DNA of 64,000 nt, taken from Ampelocalamus luodianensis. Taxonomy: Eukaryota; Streptophyta; Magnoliopsida; Poales; Poaceae. Position numbers and translations under genes: made by a program. Shown piece after piece: positions 12,442 through 23,903 of this stretch (positions within the stretch are counted from its first letter, which is position 1; each line of letters starts with the position of its first letter). The DNA is taken from assembly GCA_036346255.1 (NCBI GenBank), contig CM070633.1, positions 12,710,001 to 12,774,000 of the forward strand, read 5' to 3'. Below the pieces are notes generated by a model. That model was given only the letters and a program-made list of their open reading frames with translations. It was not told the DNA's origin and made no database searches.

Positions 12442-12457
12442 TGGTATCAGAGCCAGG
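12442..12457 (+). promoter_or_regulatory. Primer binding site, tRNA-iMet type
   Basis: TGGTATCAGAGCCAGG lies 4-5 nt after the 5' LTR. The first 12 bases are the usual complement of the 3' end of plant initiator-methionine tRNA, used to prime minus-strand DNA synthesis. Confidence 0.85.
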
Positions 12458-12618
12458 TTTTGATCCTGGGACCTGTGGGTTATGGGCCCACGGTAGAAAT
12501 GGTAAAACCATTAGGGACTATTTTCACAAACTTAAAATTATTTACCTGTCTTCTAGAGTTTTACTCTTCCTTTCTCTGTTAAAAGATTTCTAAAATCTTG
12601 TCTTTTCTAAAATTGTAG

Positions 12619-13260
12619 ATGGCCGAGAGACCCACCCGCATCTCCCACGGAATCTTTGCTGGAGAATGGGCCAACATACTGTGGAAGATGATGCAGCATT
12701 TGAGCTTCAAGAAGAGACCCACGTATCAAGGTTACAAGTATATCGTGGGACAACAGGAGCGCTGGAGAGTGGAGGTTATCCTCTACTCTAACTTGGCGCC
12801 TGATACGACATACCACATCTTCGACGCCCCAATACGTCGGGAGACTTCACTGACGGCATCCAGGACGCAGCAAGGGAAGCCGTTCGAAGATATGCTTCGA
12901 GCCTGTGCCCTGGACTATGGACAAAGCTGGGACAAGAATTTGTCGTATGCAGAATTCTCATATAACAATAGCTATCAAGCCAGTTTGCAAATGGCTCCAT
13001 TTGAAGCTTTGTATGGCAGAAAGTGCAGAACTCCACTCCTATGGGATGAAGTAGGAGAACATCAGCTCTTTGGACCTGAGTTGATCAAAGATGCTGAAAG
13101 CAAGGTAAAAGCCATAAAAGAACACCTGAGAGTGGCACAATCCCGACAAAAGAGTTATGCTGATAACCGTCGGAGGGAACTAAACTTTGAAGTAGGAGAC
13201 TTTGTCTATCTCAGAGTTACTCCACTTAGAGGAGTAAGAAGATTTCGGACAAAAGGAAAA
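12619..13260 (+). pseudogene. Gypsy gag-integrase deletion chimera (first part)
   Basis: The frame opens MAERPTRISHGIF, a gag-like N-terminus, and continues to about 12860. A one-base shift then moves the gag frame, and at about 12885-12905 the frame becomes integrase: FSYNNSYQASLQMAPFEALYG, RKCRTPLLWDEVGE and then VYLRVTPLRGV. The rest of gag, protease, reverse transcriptase, RNase H and the integrase core are missing. The junction falls in GATATGCTTCGAGCC, a word plausible in both parents, so deletion by short-repeat recombination is likely. The reading frame is cut at 13260 by a Mutator-like insertion and resumes at 20114. Confidence 0.85.
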
Positions 13261-13973
13261 GGGAGAATTGGCTACAGGATATTGCAATTTGTCACGCAAT
13301 GCCAATGGACATCCAAAAAACGTGATTTCGCTAGAAGACACTGTAAAAATATGTAATTTTGCCGTAGGCATCGAAGGCATTATTTTATCATCTTTGGGTT
13401 GAAGTGGAGAGAGAAAGACAGCGAAAAGTCCATTTTACCCTCATCTTCTTCCTTCGTTCCTATTCCCACTTATCTTCTCTTCTCTCACCCAAACTAGCTC
13501 CTTCCCCAAATCCCATCCCACCACGCCGCCTCCGCTAGTTGCCTCCCCTCCTTCCCATCCTGACGACGCCGCAGGCCTCCGCCACCCTCATCCCCACCAC
13601 TGCGCCGCCATCGCTCTCAATCCCCCTCCCTCCAATCCCTTCTCCACCGTGGAGCTCTAGCCATGCCGCACCTACTCGGCCGCCGCCGTTCCGGCTATCC
13701 AAAGCACCTTCTTCCCAGACTGGCCGCGTCACGCCACGTCCTTCACAGCCACCATCAAAACCCCTCAAGACATTTTGGGTCTTAACCACCGGAGTGCCGA
13801 GTGCCTGCCTCCTTCTCCAAGTCCAGCTACAACCGCCTCCACCATTGCCGCCGTTGATTCGAAGAGCCCTAGCTCGATTCCTTCCCCTATGAGTGTCCCA
13901 TGAACTCCCTTAACCATCCCCGACCACTCATTGGTGCTCTCTTTCTCCGCAGTGCCGCCTCCACGTTGACCCG

Positions 13974-16900
13974 TGTAACATCCCAATTTTGGGCTTGTGT
14001 TTCAAATGTAAGAAAATGAGTAGAAATTAAAACTTTTTCTTACATCATGCATTTCTGTGTGTGCTAAACAATTCTTGTACAAGAATTATGGAAATACAAA
14101 GTCACAAGTCTTTTGATCTAAATCTTGATCCTTCAAAAACAATCTTGTCAAACCTTTTGATCATCTCCTGGAAATATTTTTCCTAAGTTCTTGGGATGGT
14201 ATGTGACCCCTCTGAAAAATTTCACAATTTTTAGAAATTGTTTGAATATTTTTAGAGGGCAGTCAAACCTTAAACCAGAGCCTTGCAGAATTTTTGGAGA
14301 AAAATGCATAGCATAAAAACCTCTAAAAATTTTACACAAGGTCAATATCTAAGTCAGCAAGCTCCTGTAAAAATTTCAGAATTTTTGGAGTTATTTTGCT
14401 ACCTCTAATAAATCCTCAAAAGTCTCAGCTTAAATTAAAACCTAAAACCTGATTCACTGTTCCTTGGGCTTGAGTCGGACTCGGGCTCGAGCCAGTGGAC
14501 TTGAGTCGGATTCACTGTTCTCTGTGTTTAAACGCGCGGTCGATATTGGCCGTTGGATTTAAATCGCTCGGCTCGCGTTGGTTGTGCCGTTCGGGCCACC
14601 GCGATCATCTCATCCCTTTTGAGCCGTTGGATTAAGATCGGGCCGTCCTTATTGAATGGGCTGATCGGGTCACCCGAAAGTCCCGATTGATCTCAGCTGT
14701 TCAATCGTGATCGGACCGCCCTGATTGCTTGGAGTCTTAGAAACCCTCAGCCGGATCCTTTTAATCGTGACCGTTCATTTTCAATCCAACGGTCATGATT
14801 TTCTTTTCTGTTCTTCTTCCTCCTCTGTCTCTCCGTGCACGCGTGCGTCCATGGTAGGAAGAGAGAGAGCGAGGGTGGCTTGTTGTGTCACTTCGAGCTT
14901 GCTCTCGTCAACATCACTCTGTGGGGCATTAAATGCACCCCAGGCTTTCGGCTCCTCCATCCCGAGTCTCACTTGCCCCCATCATTTCTTGGTCCATGAC
15001 CGTGGCATGAACCGAGCTCACCATGGGCTCATGTTCTTGCTCGAAACCCTAATTCTTCCTCTATATAAACCCCTCCAGGTCCTCCTGGTGTTCCTTTACA
15101 CCACCCCTAGCTCTTCTCTGTGTTTGAGCTCAAAACCACTTCAAATCAGCTTTGCACCATTGTTGACCCGAGGAGCTCCAATGTGGATCTGGGTGTCCAG
15201 TGGTTCAACTTCAATATTTCTTGCACCCTTTTGAGCTCCTCAACTTCCTTTATATTTCCCCTAACTTAATTTTGGGTTGCATTCACAGGAATCACTCAAT
15301 TTTAAGTTTGGAGATTTTCGGCTAATTTCACCCCCTTTCTTCTCCAGCTCCGGTAAGTGGTTCATTTTGCAATTACTTGCTTTTGGAGCCTCTCTGAGCT
15401 TTAATGAAGCTTTGGTAATGATTGGTTCCACTCATTTTGCTCAGAACCTCATCTTCCACTTCATCTTCCTCGGCTCCGGTGAACTCCATCGTGTTCAAGC
15501 TTCTCCGGCCACTTTTGAAGCTCACCTTGGCTCAGGTAGCTTCTTATTAGTCCCTAGAAGTGTTGGCACTCGCTTACGTGGACTGCAGCGGAGCATTTTT
15601 CTATTTTCATGTTTTGCCGAAAAAGGCTCCATCTATGTTTTCCGGCTCGCCGGCGTTCTAGACCTCCACCGCCGGCGAGGTCATCACCATTGGGTCCGCA
15701 TCGCTATTGCGAGTCCATTTTGGTCTTTGGTTGGCGCCGCCGCGACCGGAGTCGCCGGCGACAAACCGTGAAAGGCACTCGGTTTTTGTCAGCTGAGAAG
15801 CTCCCGTTTTTGTCATTTAATTAGGACACAGTTAATGCTTAATTATTGCCAATCATTAGAAGTATTAATTGTGTCTTAATTTGGCATAATGTCTCACTGA
15901 CATGTGGGCCCAACCCTCTGTAATCACCGCTGGCGCTAACTGTTTGCTTTCGGACATCATTAATGCTAATGATTATCATTAATCCCTGTCTTAACATTAA
16001 TGTGTCCGAAATTGCCTTTTTGAGTCACTAACGTGTGGGCCCGTAGGCCTTTAACCGCAGTCTAGGGATCATTTGGGCAAATCTGGGGTCATTAATTGCT
16101 AATCATTGATTAGCAATTAATTGGTCTTAAGCCGACAACCTTTGTGCCACTGCCAGGTGGGCCCTCGGTCCTTAAATTACCTCTGCTCAAAATCGTTAGG
16201 ACACATTAATTACTAATCATCACTAATCATTGGTCATTAGTAATTAATTAGTTGTCCTAAAAATCCTCTTTAAGTCACTGCCAGGTGGGACCCGAGCCAT
16301 GTGCTCGTGGGTTAAAGCTCGCGTGTGTGACTCACAGTCACTGACATGCGGCTCCACATGTCAGCGCGTCATTTTGAACTTCGATCAATGGCCACCGTCC
16401 ATTTTGCGATCTGTGGCCCAGATCATTGGGCCGATCGGGTCACCCGATCCTCCCATCCTTGTGGGTCGTTCATCTCATGATCAACGCCTGTGGTTCGTGT
16501 GCTGTTCGGGTCGTCCGAACCGCACTCATTATGGACCCTCCGATTCTTGATCGACGGTCGTGATGTGTTGGGCCGTTCGGGTCGCTCTCGCGCACCCTCG
16601 CACGCGCCGTTAGATTCCAAATCAAGGGTCCAGAGTTGTCCACGTCGATTCCTTTCTGTTAAGTGTTGTTTATTTCTGTAAGTATTTATTTATCAAATTA
16701 GAATTGTATCAAATCTTTAGAAATTCATATCTAAATCAAAATAGATCCTTTTTAAATGAAACCAACTGTAATAAATTTGTATTTCACTAAAGTTTAATAT
16801 AAAAATGTTTTTAGCTATACATCTGTGGTAGAAAATTTTGTAATCTTTAATAGCTTGTTTTCAGCCATTTTGGATATTCCATAATTGAATTAAAACTTAG

Positions 16901-19194
16901 AAAATGCATATCTTTTTCTGTATATCTGCAAAATGAATGGTTTTAACTTTGATAAATTTGTTATTAACTAAATTTTAATCTAAAAATGGTTGTAGGCCTA
17001 AATCAGCACCAGAAAAAATATGTTAATAGATTTAACCTTATTGGTAGCATTTAAAAATTCATTTAATGTTGTAAAAGACACAAGTAATTCCTTGTAAATC
17101 CTAAATATATAAAATTGATGCTGGAAAATCCCTCTGTTGGCATACTTTAATATGAAATAGGTTTTGCACATGTTGATGTTTCTGGAAAATGTAATGTGCT
17201 AGGTTTACAACTTAGAAAAATCATAAGTAAATCATTATAACTCCAAATTTAGTAAACTCAACTTTGCTGTGATTAGAATGACATAAACTACCTACCATAA
17301 AAATTTTGGGTTCCAGATCATTATAGAAATTTTCGCCATGAACAGTACCAGTAATTAATTTAGAGAATTATATGCTGAGAGAACTAGTTTTAATCATAAC
17401 TTTTTCATGCTAAGTCCAAATGAAGTGATTCTTGTTTCTAAAATTATCTAAAATCAACCCCTAGCTGCTGTAGAAATTTCATGGGATTTGGATGTTCTTT
17501 GTTGTTGAGTTCCTTTTGGTATTCTTCGTTCTTATCGGTTTTTATCGCCTTTTCGCGTTAGGTTCCGAAGAAAACTTTGAACCTGAGCACTCCCCTCTGC
17601 AGCAAGACACATCCCAGCAAGGCAAGCAGTTTGATCATGTTAATCCCAGTATTTTAAGTATTTATGTTTATTACAAATTCTATGTATGCATTGCTACTTT
17701 GTGTTAAACTATTGTCGTTAGTTGACCTAGTAGATGCATTTCCACAGGCAAATGATCATCCTTTACTACCATGAGCCTAGGTTATTGCTGTGATTTAGAG
17801 TTCGTGGATGAGCTCTTGTCACTTAGTAGTTTTACGGATTAATTGCTTAGCCATGCTTAGCTTCCGGTAGAAATGGGCGGTTATCGACTTGTCGATAACC
17901 TTGATCACATAAAACTTATTATGACTTATAATTTCAGCCTTGTGCCTTGTCTACTTATGAAAACTAAAACTGAAAACAAAATGATTTAGACTTGGGCACA
18001 ATGGTATGTTGGTGTGCTTCTGGGTATGACTGGAATGGTGCCCGGGTCATTAAGGACCGAGTTACTTGTGCCACCGTACTGAGCATTTTGCATGCTAACC
18101 ACACTAGAGGGTATGGGACCTCTCTTGACTTAGTACTTTGGCGTGTATTGGCTTCGGGTCGCAGGGAGTCGCAGGAGGGATGGTGCTGGGAGCATTGTAG
18201 TGTCCGAAAGGCTTCCCCCGTGATGGCTGGTTGTCTTTCGGCTTGCAATGTAAGCGTATGGGTTTCTATCCATACGAGCGGCTCGTAGTCAATGCACAAT
18301 ATTGGAAAACGTCTCGTAGGACTTAGCCGTGCCGGCATACCTTCGGAAGTGTGCTTTGTGGCTTGAAGGCGGTCTGAAGTGTGGGTACATTGGTACACCC
18401 CTGCAGGGTTAAAACTATTCGAATAGCCTCGTCCTAGGTTATGGACACGCTCGGATACGCCCCGTGAGAACTAAACTACAACCTTTTAATTAAAACTTGA
18501 TGGGTGGTACGAATCAGGGATTCGTGCTATGTTGTGGTGGCTATTGGGATAGTCACTTCCAGGTGGTTACTTGTAGGTATCTTTATTTCGCTGTTATTTT
18601 GACAACAAATCAGATTTGCAAACTTGCTTTTAAATGTATTACATTATTGCAAATAAAGTTGGCTTTGTGCAAAATAAGACATACAACCTCCACTTAAATA
18701 AGCTTGCATGTAGTTATGAATAGGTCTGCTATTCCACACGTCAGTCTTGCGAGTACCTTTGTGTACTCAGTTATCTTGCTTAAATGTATTTGTTGCAGAG
18801 GAAGAAGGTGAGCTTCAGGGGCCTCACTTTTGTGAGCTGTGTTGTGGTAGCTTGCGGGGCGACTAGCATGGCGGCCCGGTCGGTTGCCTTGTGGGTTGTG
18901 TGGCTAACCGTCGACTTTTGTTCTAGCCATCTTATGGCACCTTTTGCTTCCGCTGTCATTCTTGTAATTTTTTCTTTTAGCCGGTTGGCTCTTTTGTAAT
19001 AACTTTACTTTATGTATGTCCTTTACTAGACTTGTTAATGTATGTTGTATGGAAATGATGTGTAATTTTGTGATGATGTGCATGTGCTGCAATTCTGGGA
19101 AGCATATGTCCATCGAGGCTTAGAATGTTTAATTAGTAATGCTAGAACCATTTGGAGGTTAAGTGTTACTAGTTAAATATTCCGGGTCCTCACA
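13974..19194 (+). mobile_element. Giant solo LTR, 5221 bp
   Basis: Starts TGTAACATCCC and ends GGTCCTCACA. Perfect 5-bp target duplications ACCCG lie at 13969-13973 and 19195-19199. It is colinear with LTR-C, with 58049-63049 and with 54271-63859 minus its insert. No retroelement genes are present. A TATA box CTATATAAAC lies at 15061-15070, so the first 1.1 kb is U3. U3 holds CCGTTGGAT motifs (14550, 14624). Downstream are many long but unconserved frames (14725-15771), which I regard as non-coding, and a predicted spliced mini-ORF (17562-18866). Confidence 0.93.
17562..18866 (+). other. Predicted spliced acidic mini-ORF in giant LTR
   Basis: Exon 17562-17621 follows CGCGTTAG and ends CAGCAAG before a GCAAGCAG donor. 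Exon 18799-18866 follows TTTGTTGCAG. The 1177-bp GC-AG intron is phase 1, and joining gives QQEEEGELQGPHFCEL then a stop at 18864-18866. The upstream exon reads GSEENFEPEHSPLQQD. The sister LTR at 54271-63859 has the matching exons (57174-57236, 63452-63513) ending QGPHFCEMCFGFDD; its upstream exon has one in-frame stop. The intron holds CTATTCGAATAG (18415-18426) and the GAGTAC/GTACTC stem-loop (18751-18768). Expression is untested. Confidence 0.5.
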
Positions 19195-20113
19195 ACCCGG
19201 CCTCGCCGCTGTCGGCACGCGTCGTCGGATCGCCTCGGTGCTTCTCCGACTTCGCGACCCCTTCGACACGCTCCAGGTACCCGGCCAGTGCTCGTGCTCC
19301 TTCCATTCTTCTTCCTTTTCCCCTCCAGCACTGCCGCCCGTTTCTCCTCCTTGGCTCCGGCCGCCGCACTTAGTCACCTGGCCACCACAATCCACCTCTG
19401 GCGGTACCACCACCTCCCATAGGACCACCATGCCGCCCCGGTTCCATTTTCCCTAACCCCAGCCATCCATCGCCACTGCCCATTCCCTCACCGGCGACAA
19501 GGCATGCCCGAGCCGCCTCCAGCCTTGCCCTGTTTCTGCCTGTACTCCTCTCTCTGTGTTTGTATGTCTCTGTGCGTGTGGTTGCATGTCTCTGTGCGTG
19601 TGGTTGCTTGGAGGAGATGGAAAGAGCGTAGAGGTGACTCGGGCTGGCCTTCTCGACCGTGGGCGACGCGGCGGCAGTGGAAGCGGGTTCGGCCGAAACC
19701 GAGGAAGAAGAAGCGCACGCAGCTCCTCGGTGGCGATAGCTCCAAATTAACCGAGGGGAAGGCCTCCTTGTGGTGTAGGTCTCGCCGTGATGCGGTCGGG
19801 GAGGGCCGGAGGTCGCCGGTGCAGCTGGAGCGACAACAAGCGGCCTCGGCAGTTGAAAATGGTCGCCTCCCTACGCCTCCCCTATTTTCTTTCACTGACC
19901 GCGGGCCCCACTCGTCATAGAGGGAAGAGGGAAGGGTATAAAGGTCATTTTGTAGTGTTTCTCTCTCCGGAACAACGAATAATAATATAATAATGGCATC
20001 AGTGTCCTACAGAAAAATTACAGCTTTTGGCAGTGCGTTTTAGCTAAACCATGTATTTTGGGTGTCCGTTGGCAAAGGTAGACAATGGACGATGCCCTGT
20101 AGCCAATTATCCC

Positions 20114-20477
20114 AAAGGAAAACTTGCACCCAGATTTGTGGGACCATACATTCTAGCCAAAAGAGGTGAAGTAGCATGTCAGCTTGAGCTGCCAAAAGCC
20201 TTGTCAGCAGTGCATAATGTCTTCCACGTGTCACAATTGAAGAAATGCCTCGAGTGCCAGAAGACCACACCCTCCTGGAGAGCTGTGATCTCCAAGAAGA
20301 CCTCACTTATGTGGAGCGACCAATCAAGATTCTGGATGTCGTAGAACGTGTTACCAGGAGCAGGATCATTCAATTATACAAGGTGCAGTGGAGTCATCAC
20401 CCAAAGAGTGAAGCCACATGGGAGAAGGAAGAAGACCTCAAGACCAACTACCCTGACTTGTTTGCTGACCAAGTCTG
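20114..20477 (+). pseudogene. Gypsy integrase C-terminus (continuation)
   Basis: Resumes directly after the Mutator-like insertion with [20 protein letters not shown] and [13 protein letters not shown] one-base loss near 20250 shifts the frame, after which YKVQWSHHPKSEATWEKEED and a TGA stop at 20475-20477 follow. This is the integrase C-terminal region with a chromodomain-like tail as in Gypsy elements, thought in that family to guide integration. Together with 12885-13260 it is all that remains of pol. Confidence 0.88.
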
Positions 20478-20500
20478 AATCTCGGGGTCGAGATTCCCTT

Positions 20501-20512
20501 AAGGGGGGTAGG
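20501..20512 (+). promoter_or_regulatory. Polypurine tract of the Gypsy element
   Basis: AAGGGGGGTAGG lies two bases before the 3' LTR start (20515). It is the expected plus-strand primer. Confidence 0.85.
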
Positions 20513-20514
20513 TT

Positions 20515-23500
20515 TGTAATAGCCTAATTTTCAAATTTCAGTAAAAATTTAAAATTTATTTATTCTTGTGGAATTTTCTGGAATTTTTAAAAGCTTTTTA
20601 TGAATATTTTAAAGTCAAAACAAATTTATTTGCAAAGTTAAAAGACAACATAAAGTTGAAAATAATTTTATTAAGTCCAAAATAAATAAGGGAATTTCTG
20701 TGAATTTTTCCATAATTTTTGAAATTATTTAACTATTTTCTAAAGCTTTATTGAATTACCAGAATTAAAACAAATAAGAAAATCAAAAAAAAAATAAAAC
20801 TTAGTTTGGGTCGAAACCCAAATCTCCGGCCCAAACTCACCCGCGCACAAGCCCGCGCGCGGCCCACACTGCTTTCCCCCTCTCTCTCTCTCTCTCTCTC
20901 CACACTGTTGGATTAGAATCCAACGGCCCGCATCATCCCTTTCTCTTTCACCTGGCGCAACATCGGCCGTTGGATCAAAATCAACGGCCAGATCATGATG
21001 TTCATTTGGGAGGTCCGAATGACTCAATCAACGTGAGCCCTACGATCTAAATCCAATGGCCAGATCTTAATACCTCTTTGGAGGTCTAAACTTCCTTCTG
21101 TTTTGGGCCCTCCGATCAAATTTCAACGGCTAGGATGCTGCCACGCTCTCTTACCTCTCAACAAGTCTCGGCCGTTGGATTAAAATCCAACGGGCCGAAT
21201 CTTTTCTTCCCCGTTGCCTTCGTCCTCGCGCGACCAAATCCCGCAAGCGCCATTTTCGCCCACGTCCGAACTTCGCAAACGACTCTTTTCCAACCACTCC
21301 GTCCTTCGTGTGTACGTGCACGAGACCGCATCCACCTCCGCCGCATTTCCCCCATGTTCTCCCTCCTTCTCCGCGTCAGTTTTACCCACGAACACCGCAA
21401 CCACCGCCGCACGACCCCCACCTCCTCCACGCCGCCTCAGAGCCTCCCGGCACCTATAAAAGGTAGCCCCGGGTGCGCATTTCTCCACCGAAGCCAACGC
21501 CATCACCCACTCCTCCTCCCCTCTTTTGTGTTCGCCGGAATTTGAGTTGAAGTTCTTCGGCCAGAACTTCGTTCTTTGTCTTCTCCGATGCCGTCAAGCT
21601 ACTCCTGGCCACCCCGACCACACCTTCGCCACGTCGCCACGAAGCCGGTGCGCCCACTCACTTCGCCGGAGGACCCTCGGAGCGCCTACTTCACCGGAGC
21701 CGTGCAAACGCCGCCGCCAAACCTCATCGCCGACGACCAAAACGCCCCGCCCTGCCGCCCCGAGGTAGCGCATCAGGATCCCCGCACTTCCCTCTCGCTT
21801 TTGGTACCATTCACTCCCCTCGCCGTGGCGCGTAACGTCGGCGAGCTTGTCACCGGAGCCACACCCTCGTCGGGCCTACGTGGCTCAGCCACGTCACGGC
21901 CAAGTCAGCGCCACCTAGGCGCTGAGCATACGTGGCTGCCTACATGGCGGCCACATCAGCCTCTGCGCCAATACACCCCTGAGCCAAATCCCATAAACCC
22001 AGCCCACTGTGAGCCGTGTCTATGACACGTGGGGTCCACTGGTCAGAATTTTGTTTTTAATTCTTTTAACTTCGAAATCATATCGCTGACGTCATCATTG
22101 CGCAATAACTAGAATTTCCTTTAGAAAAATAAATCCAGAAAATCTAATAAATTCAGAATTTAGGTTTTAAATAGATTTAAACTTCAAAAATTCATAACTT
22201 TTGCATCTGAACTCCAAATTGGGTGATTCAAGTTGCAAAATTTATATAAAATTATAATATAGCTAACTAAGCCAAAATATTTCAATTTGTAGTTAATTTG
22301 AGCTATGATTTTCAATTTATTTGAATTTGAATTTGTCGTGTTTTCGCGAATAGACTTCGACGACTCCGGAGAGTTCGACCAATCCGAAGACCTAGAATTC
22401 CAAGACGTCAACGAAGGCAAGTTACATCATTGATCATATTGCTCCCAGTATTTTTAAGTTATTTTTAGTTTTTAAATTATATAATGCATGCATATGTTTG
22501 TATAAGTATTTCAATACCCTGTTTTATATATAGTTACTCCAATGCTTTATTGTATAGCCAATTTGAATATTGTGCTTGACTACCTTGACACCATAGATAA
22601 AATATTATCAAAACTAGTCATATGCTTAGAAAGGCTTAGTTTACACTTATGAATTTGGGAAGGTTTAGCCAAATCTCTACAAATTTGTTTCAAACTTGAC
22701 ATGATGGTATTGTTTTTACCACATGAATTTATAAAGAGGGTTTTACTCTAAATAAAATCAAAAAGGGGTTTGGACTTGGACGAAATGGTTGAAATGGAGG
22801 GTGTAGGTTTATGCACGGGATTGATCTGGTTAAGATTAAGGCCCATGGGTTGTAGGAATGACGTCCAAGTCAATTAAGGACCGGTCTTTGAGCCGCTTAT
22901 TGCTATGCCTTACCGTACCACCACATGTCCTATATGGGCAGGATTTGGCTAATTAATTTGTAATGTTTTAGTGTATTCATGTCATGTTGATTATGTGGGT
23001 GTCGGTTAGACTTTTATTCCCACTTGGTGCAAGAGGGGGCTTCCGGAGGACGGTTAGTCCAAAGGGGCGAAACCTTACGGGCATGAGTACACTAGGACAG
23101 AACATTGTAAAGGCCTCATGATAATTGCTCAGTCACACGCCTACGGAAGCGTGCTTTGGCCGACATAATGAGCATGTCATCTCGTGTGGCTAAAGTTGTA
23201 CCAACTCTGCAAAGTAGAAACTATTCGAATAGCCGCGTCTGCGGTCATGGACATGCTAGCAAGGCCACTTAAAGTTAGATTTATTTTTGTTTTTAAAAAT
23301 GCTTTATCAAATGTTGAGGATGGTTAATCCTTATGTAAAGTTGGGCGGAAAGCCAAGTGTTAGGAGGGGATCCTTCACTTAATCATTAGAGGTTATCCAT
23401 ATTTCAACATCGTCATTTTAAAATATGATTTTAGTCATAGTATAAAATTGCCTTAGAAATTACTATGTTTATTTAACCTGAAAATGTTGTTTATGCAAAA

Positions 23501-23903
23501 CAACCCCTGCCATACTCCCTTGTTACCTTATGCATGCATTTTCATTCAATATTGGGTGTAGCTTGCGAGCACGGAAGTTGTGCTCACTCTTGCTGAATAA
23601 ATCTTATTCAGGAGAAGACTTTTTCCCCGACGGTGAGGATCAGGACGAGTAGGCCTTCGACCCAGACGATTGCCTATGGCGCATCGTGTGGCTCACATAT
23701 ATTATTATGCTTCCGCTGTGTTATTCATTTGATATTTGATATTATTGTTCAGACTCATTTGTATTAAACAATTATTTACTTAATGTTATTTACGATTTCG
23801 TGATATGATTGTGATATCCATTTTGTGAGACTGTGTACACTGGAAATCCTGGACCGGTGTTTGAACACAGAGAATTTGGGATCCTTCGCTCCCGGGTTCG
23901 ACA
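20515..23903 (+). repeat. 3' LTR of the Gypsy element, full length
   Basis: A 3389-bp LTR. A CT microsatellite (20878-20901) and three long palindromes (20906-20926, 20965-20989, 21170-21196) lie in U3. The TATA box CCTATAAAAGG is at about 21453-21461. A GC-rich leader follows to about 22050. A conserved palindrome block (23221-23232) and a stem-loop GAGCAC/GTGCTC (23567-23585) occupy the predicted intron. It retains everything the 5' LTR has lost. Confidence 0.9.
22354..23652 (+). other. Predicted spliced acidic mini-ORF in Gypsy LTR
   Basis: Exon 22354-22416 follows GCGAATAG and ends AACGAAG before GCAAGTTAC. Exon 23612-23652 follows TCTTATTCAG. The 1195-bp GC-AG intron is phase 1. The joined frame reads DFDDSGEFDQSEDLEF, then EGEDFFPDGEDQDE and a TAG stop. 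It is strongly acidic. The 5' LTR keeps only the last exon, with one base missing (12172 region). The same two-exon layout occurs in unrelated-looking LTRs, which argues that it is real, but the start codon was not located. Confidence 0.5.

Larger units (their letters stand above)
13261..20113. mobile_element. Mutator-like element, possible Pack-MULE, with nested solo LTR
   Basis: Perfect 9-bp target duplications AAAGGAAAA (13252-13260 and 20114-20122) flank terminal inverted repeats starting GGGAGAATTGGCTACAGG and, from the other end, GGGATAATTGGCTACAGG. The repeats stay recognisably matched for about 180 bp. Without the solo LTR (13974-19194) the element is about 1.6 kb, has no transposase and has GC-rich inner DNA (13500-13960, 19200-19900). 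One stretch near 19200-19277 reads like a coding exon (LAAVGTRRRIASVLLRLRD) followed by CAGGTACCC, a plausible donor. That pattern fits capture of host gene pieces. The source gene is not recognised. Confidence 0.85.
10943..23903 (+). mobile_element. Ty3/Gypsy LTR retrotransposon, internally deleted
   Basis: The element is bounded by perfect 5-bp target duplications CCCTA (10938-10942 and 23904-23908). LTRs start TGTAACAG at 10943 and TGTAATAG at 20515; the right one ends TTCGACA at 23903. A tRNA-iMet primer site (12442) and a purine tract (20501-20512) are present. The body between the LTRs keeps only a gag N-terminal piece joined to the integrase C-terminal part, and that is split by a Mutator-like element (13261-20113). 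It cannot be autonomous. Gypsy assignment rests on the integrase C-terminal and chromodomain-like motifs. Confidence 0.93.

Noticed and set aside
14725..15771. Two open frames of 164-169 codons in the giant LTR
   Set aside because: The sister copies (2900-4000 minus, 58980-59960) do not keep the frames or protein sequence; the region looks like LTR leader.
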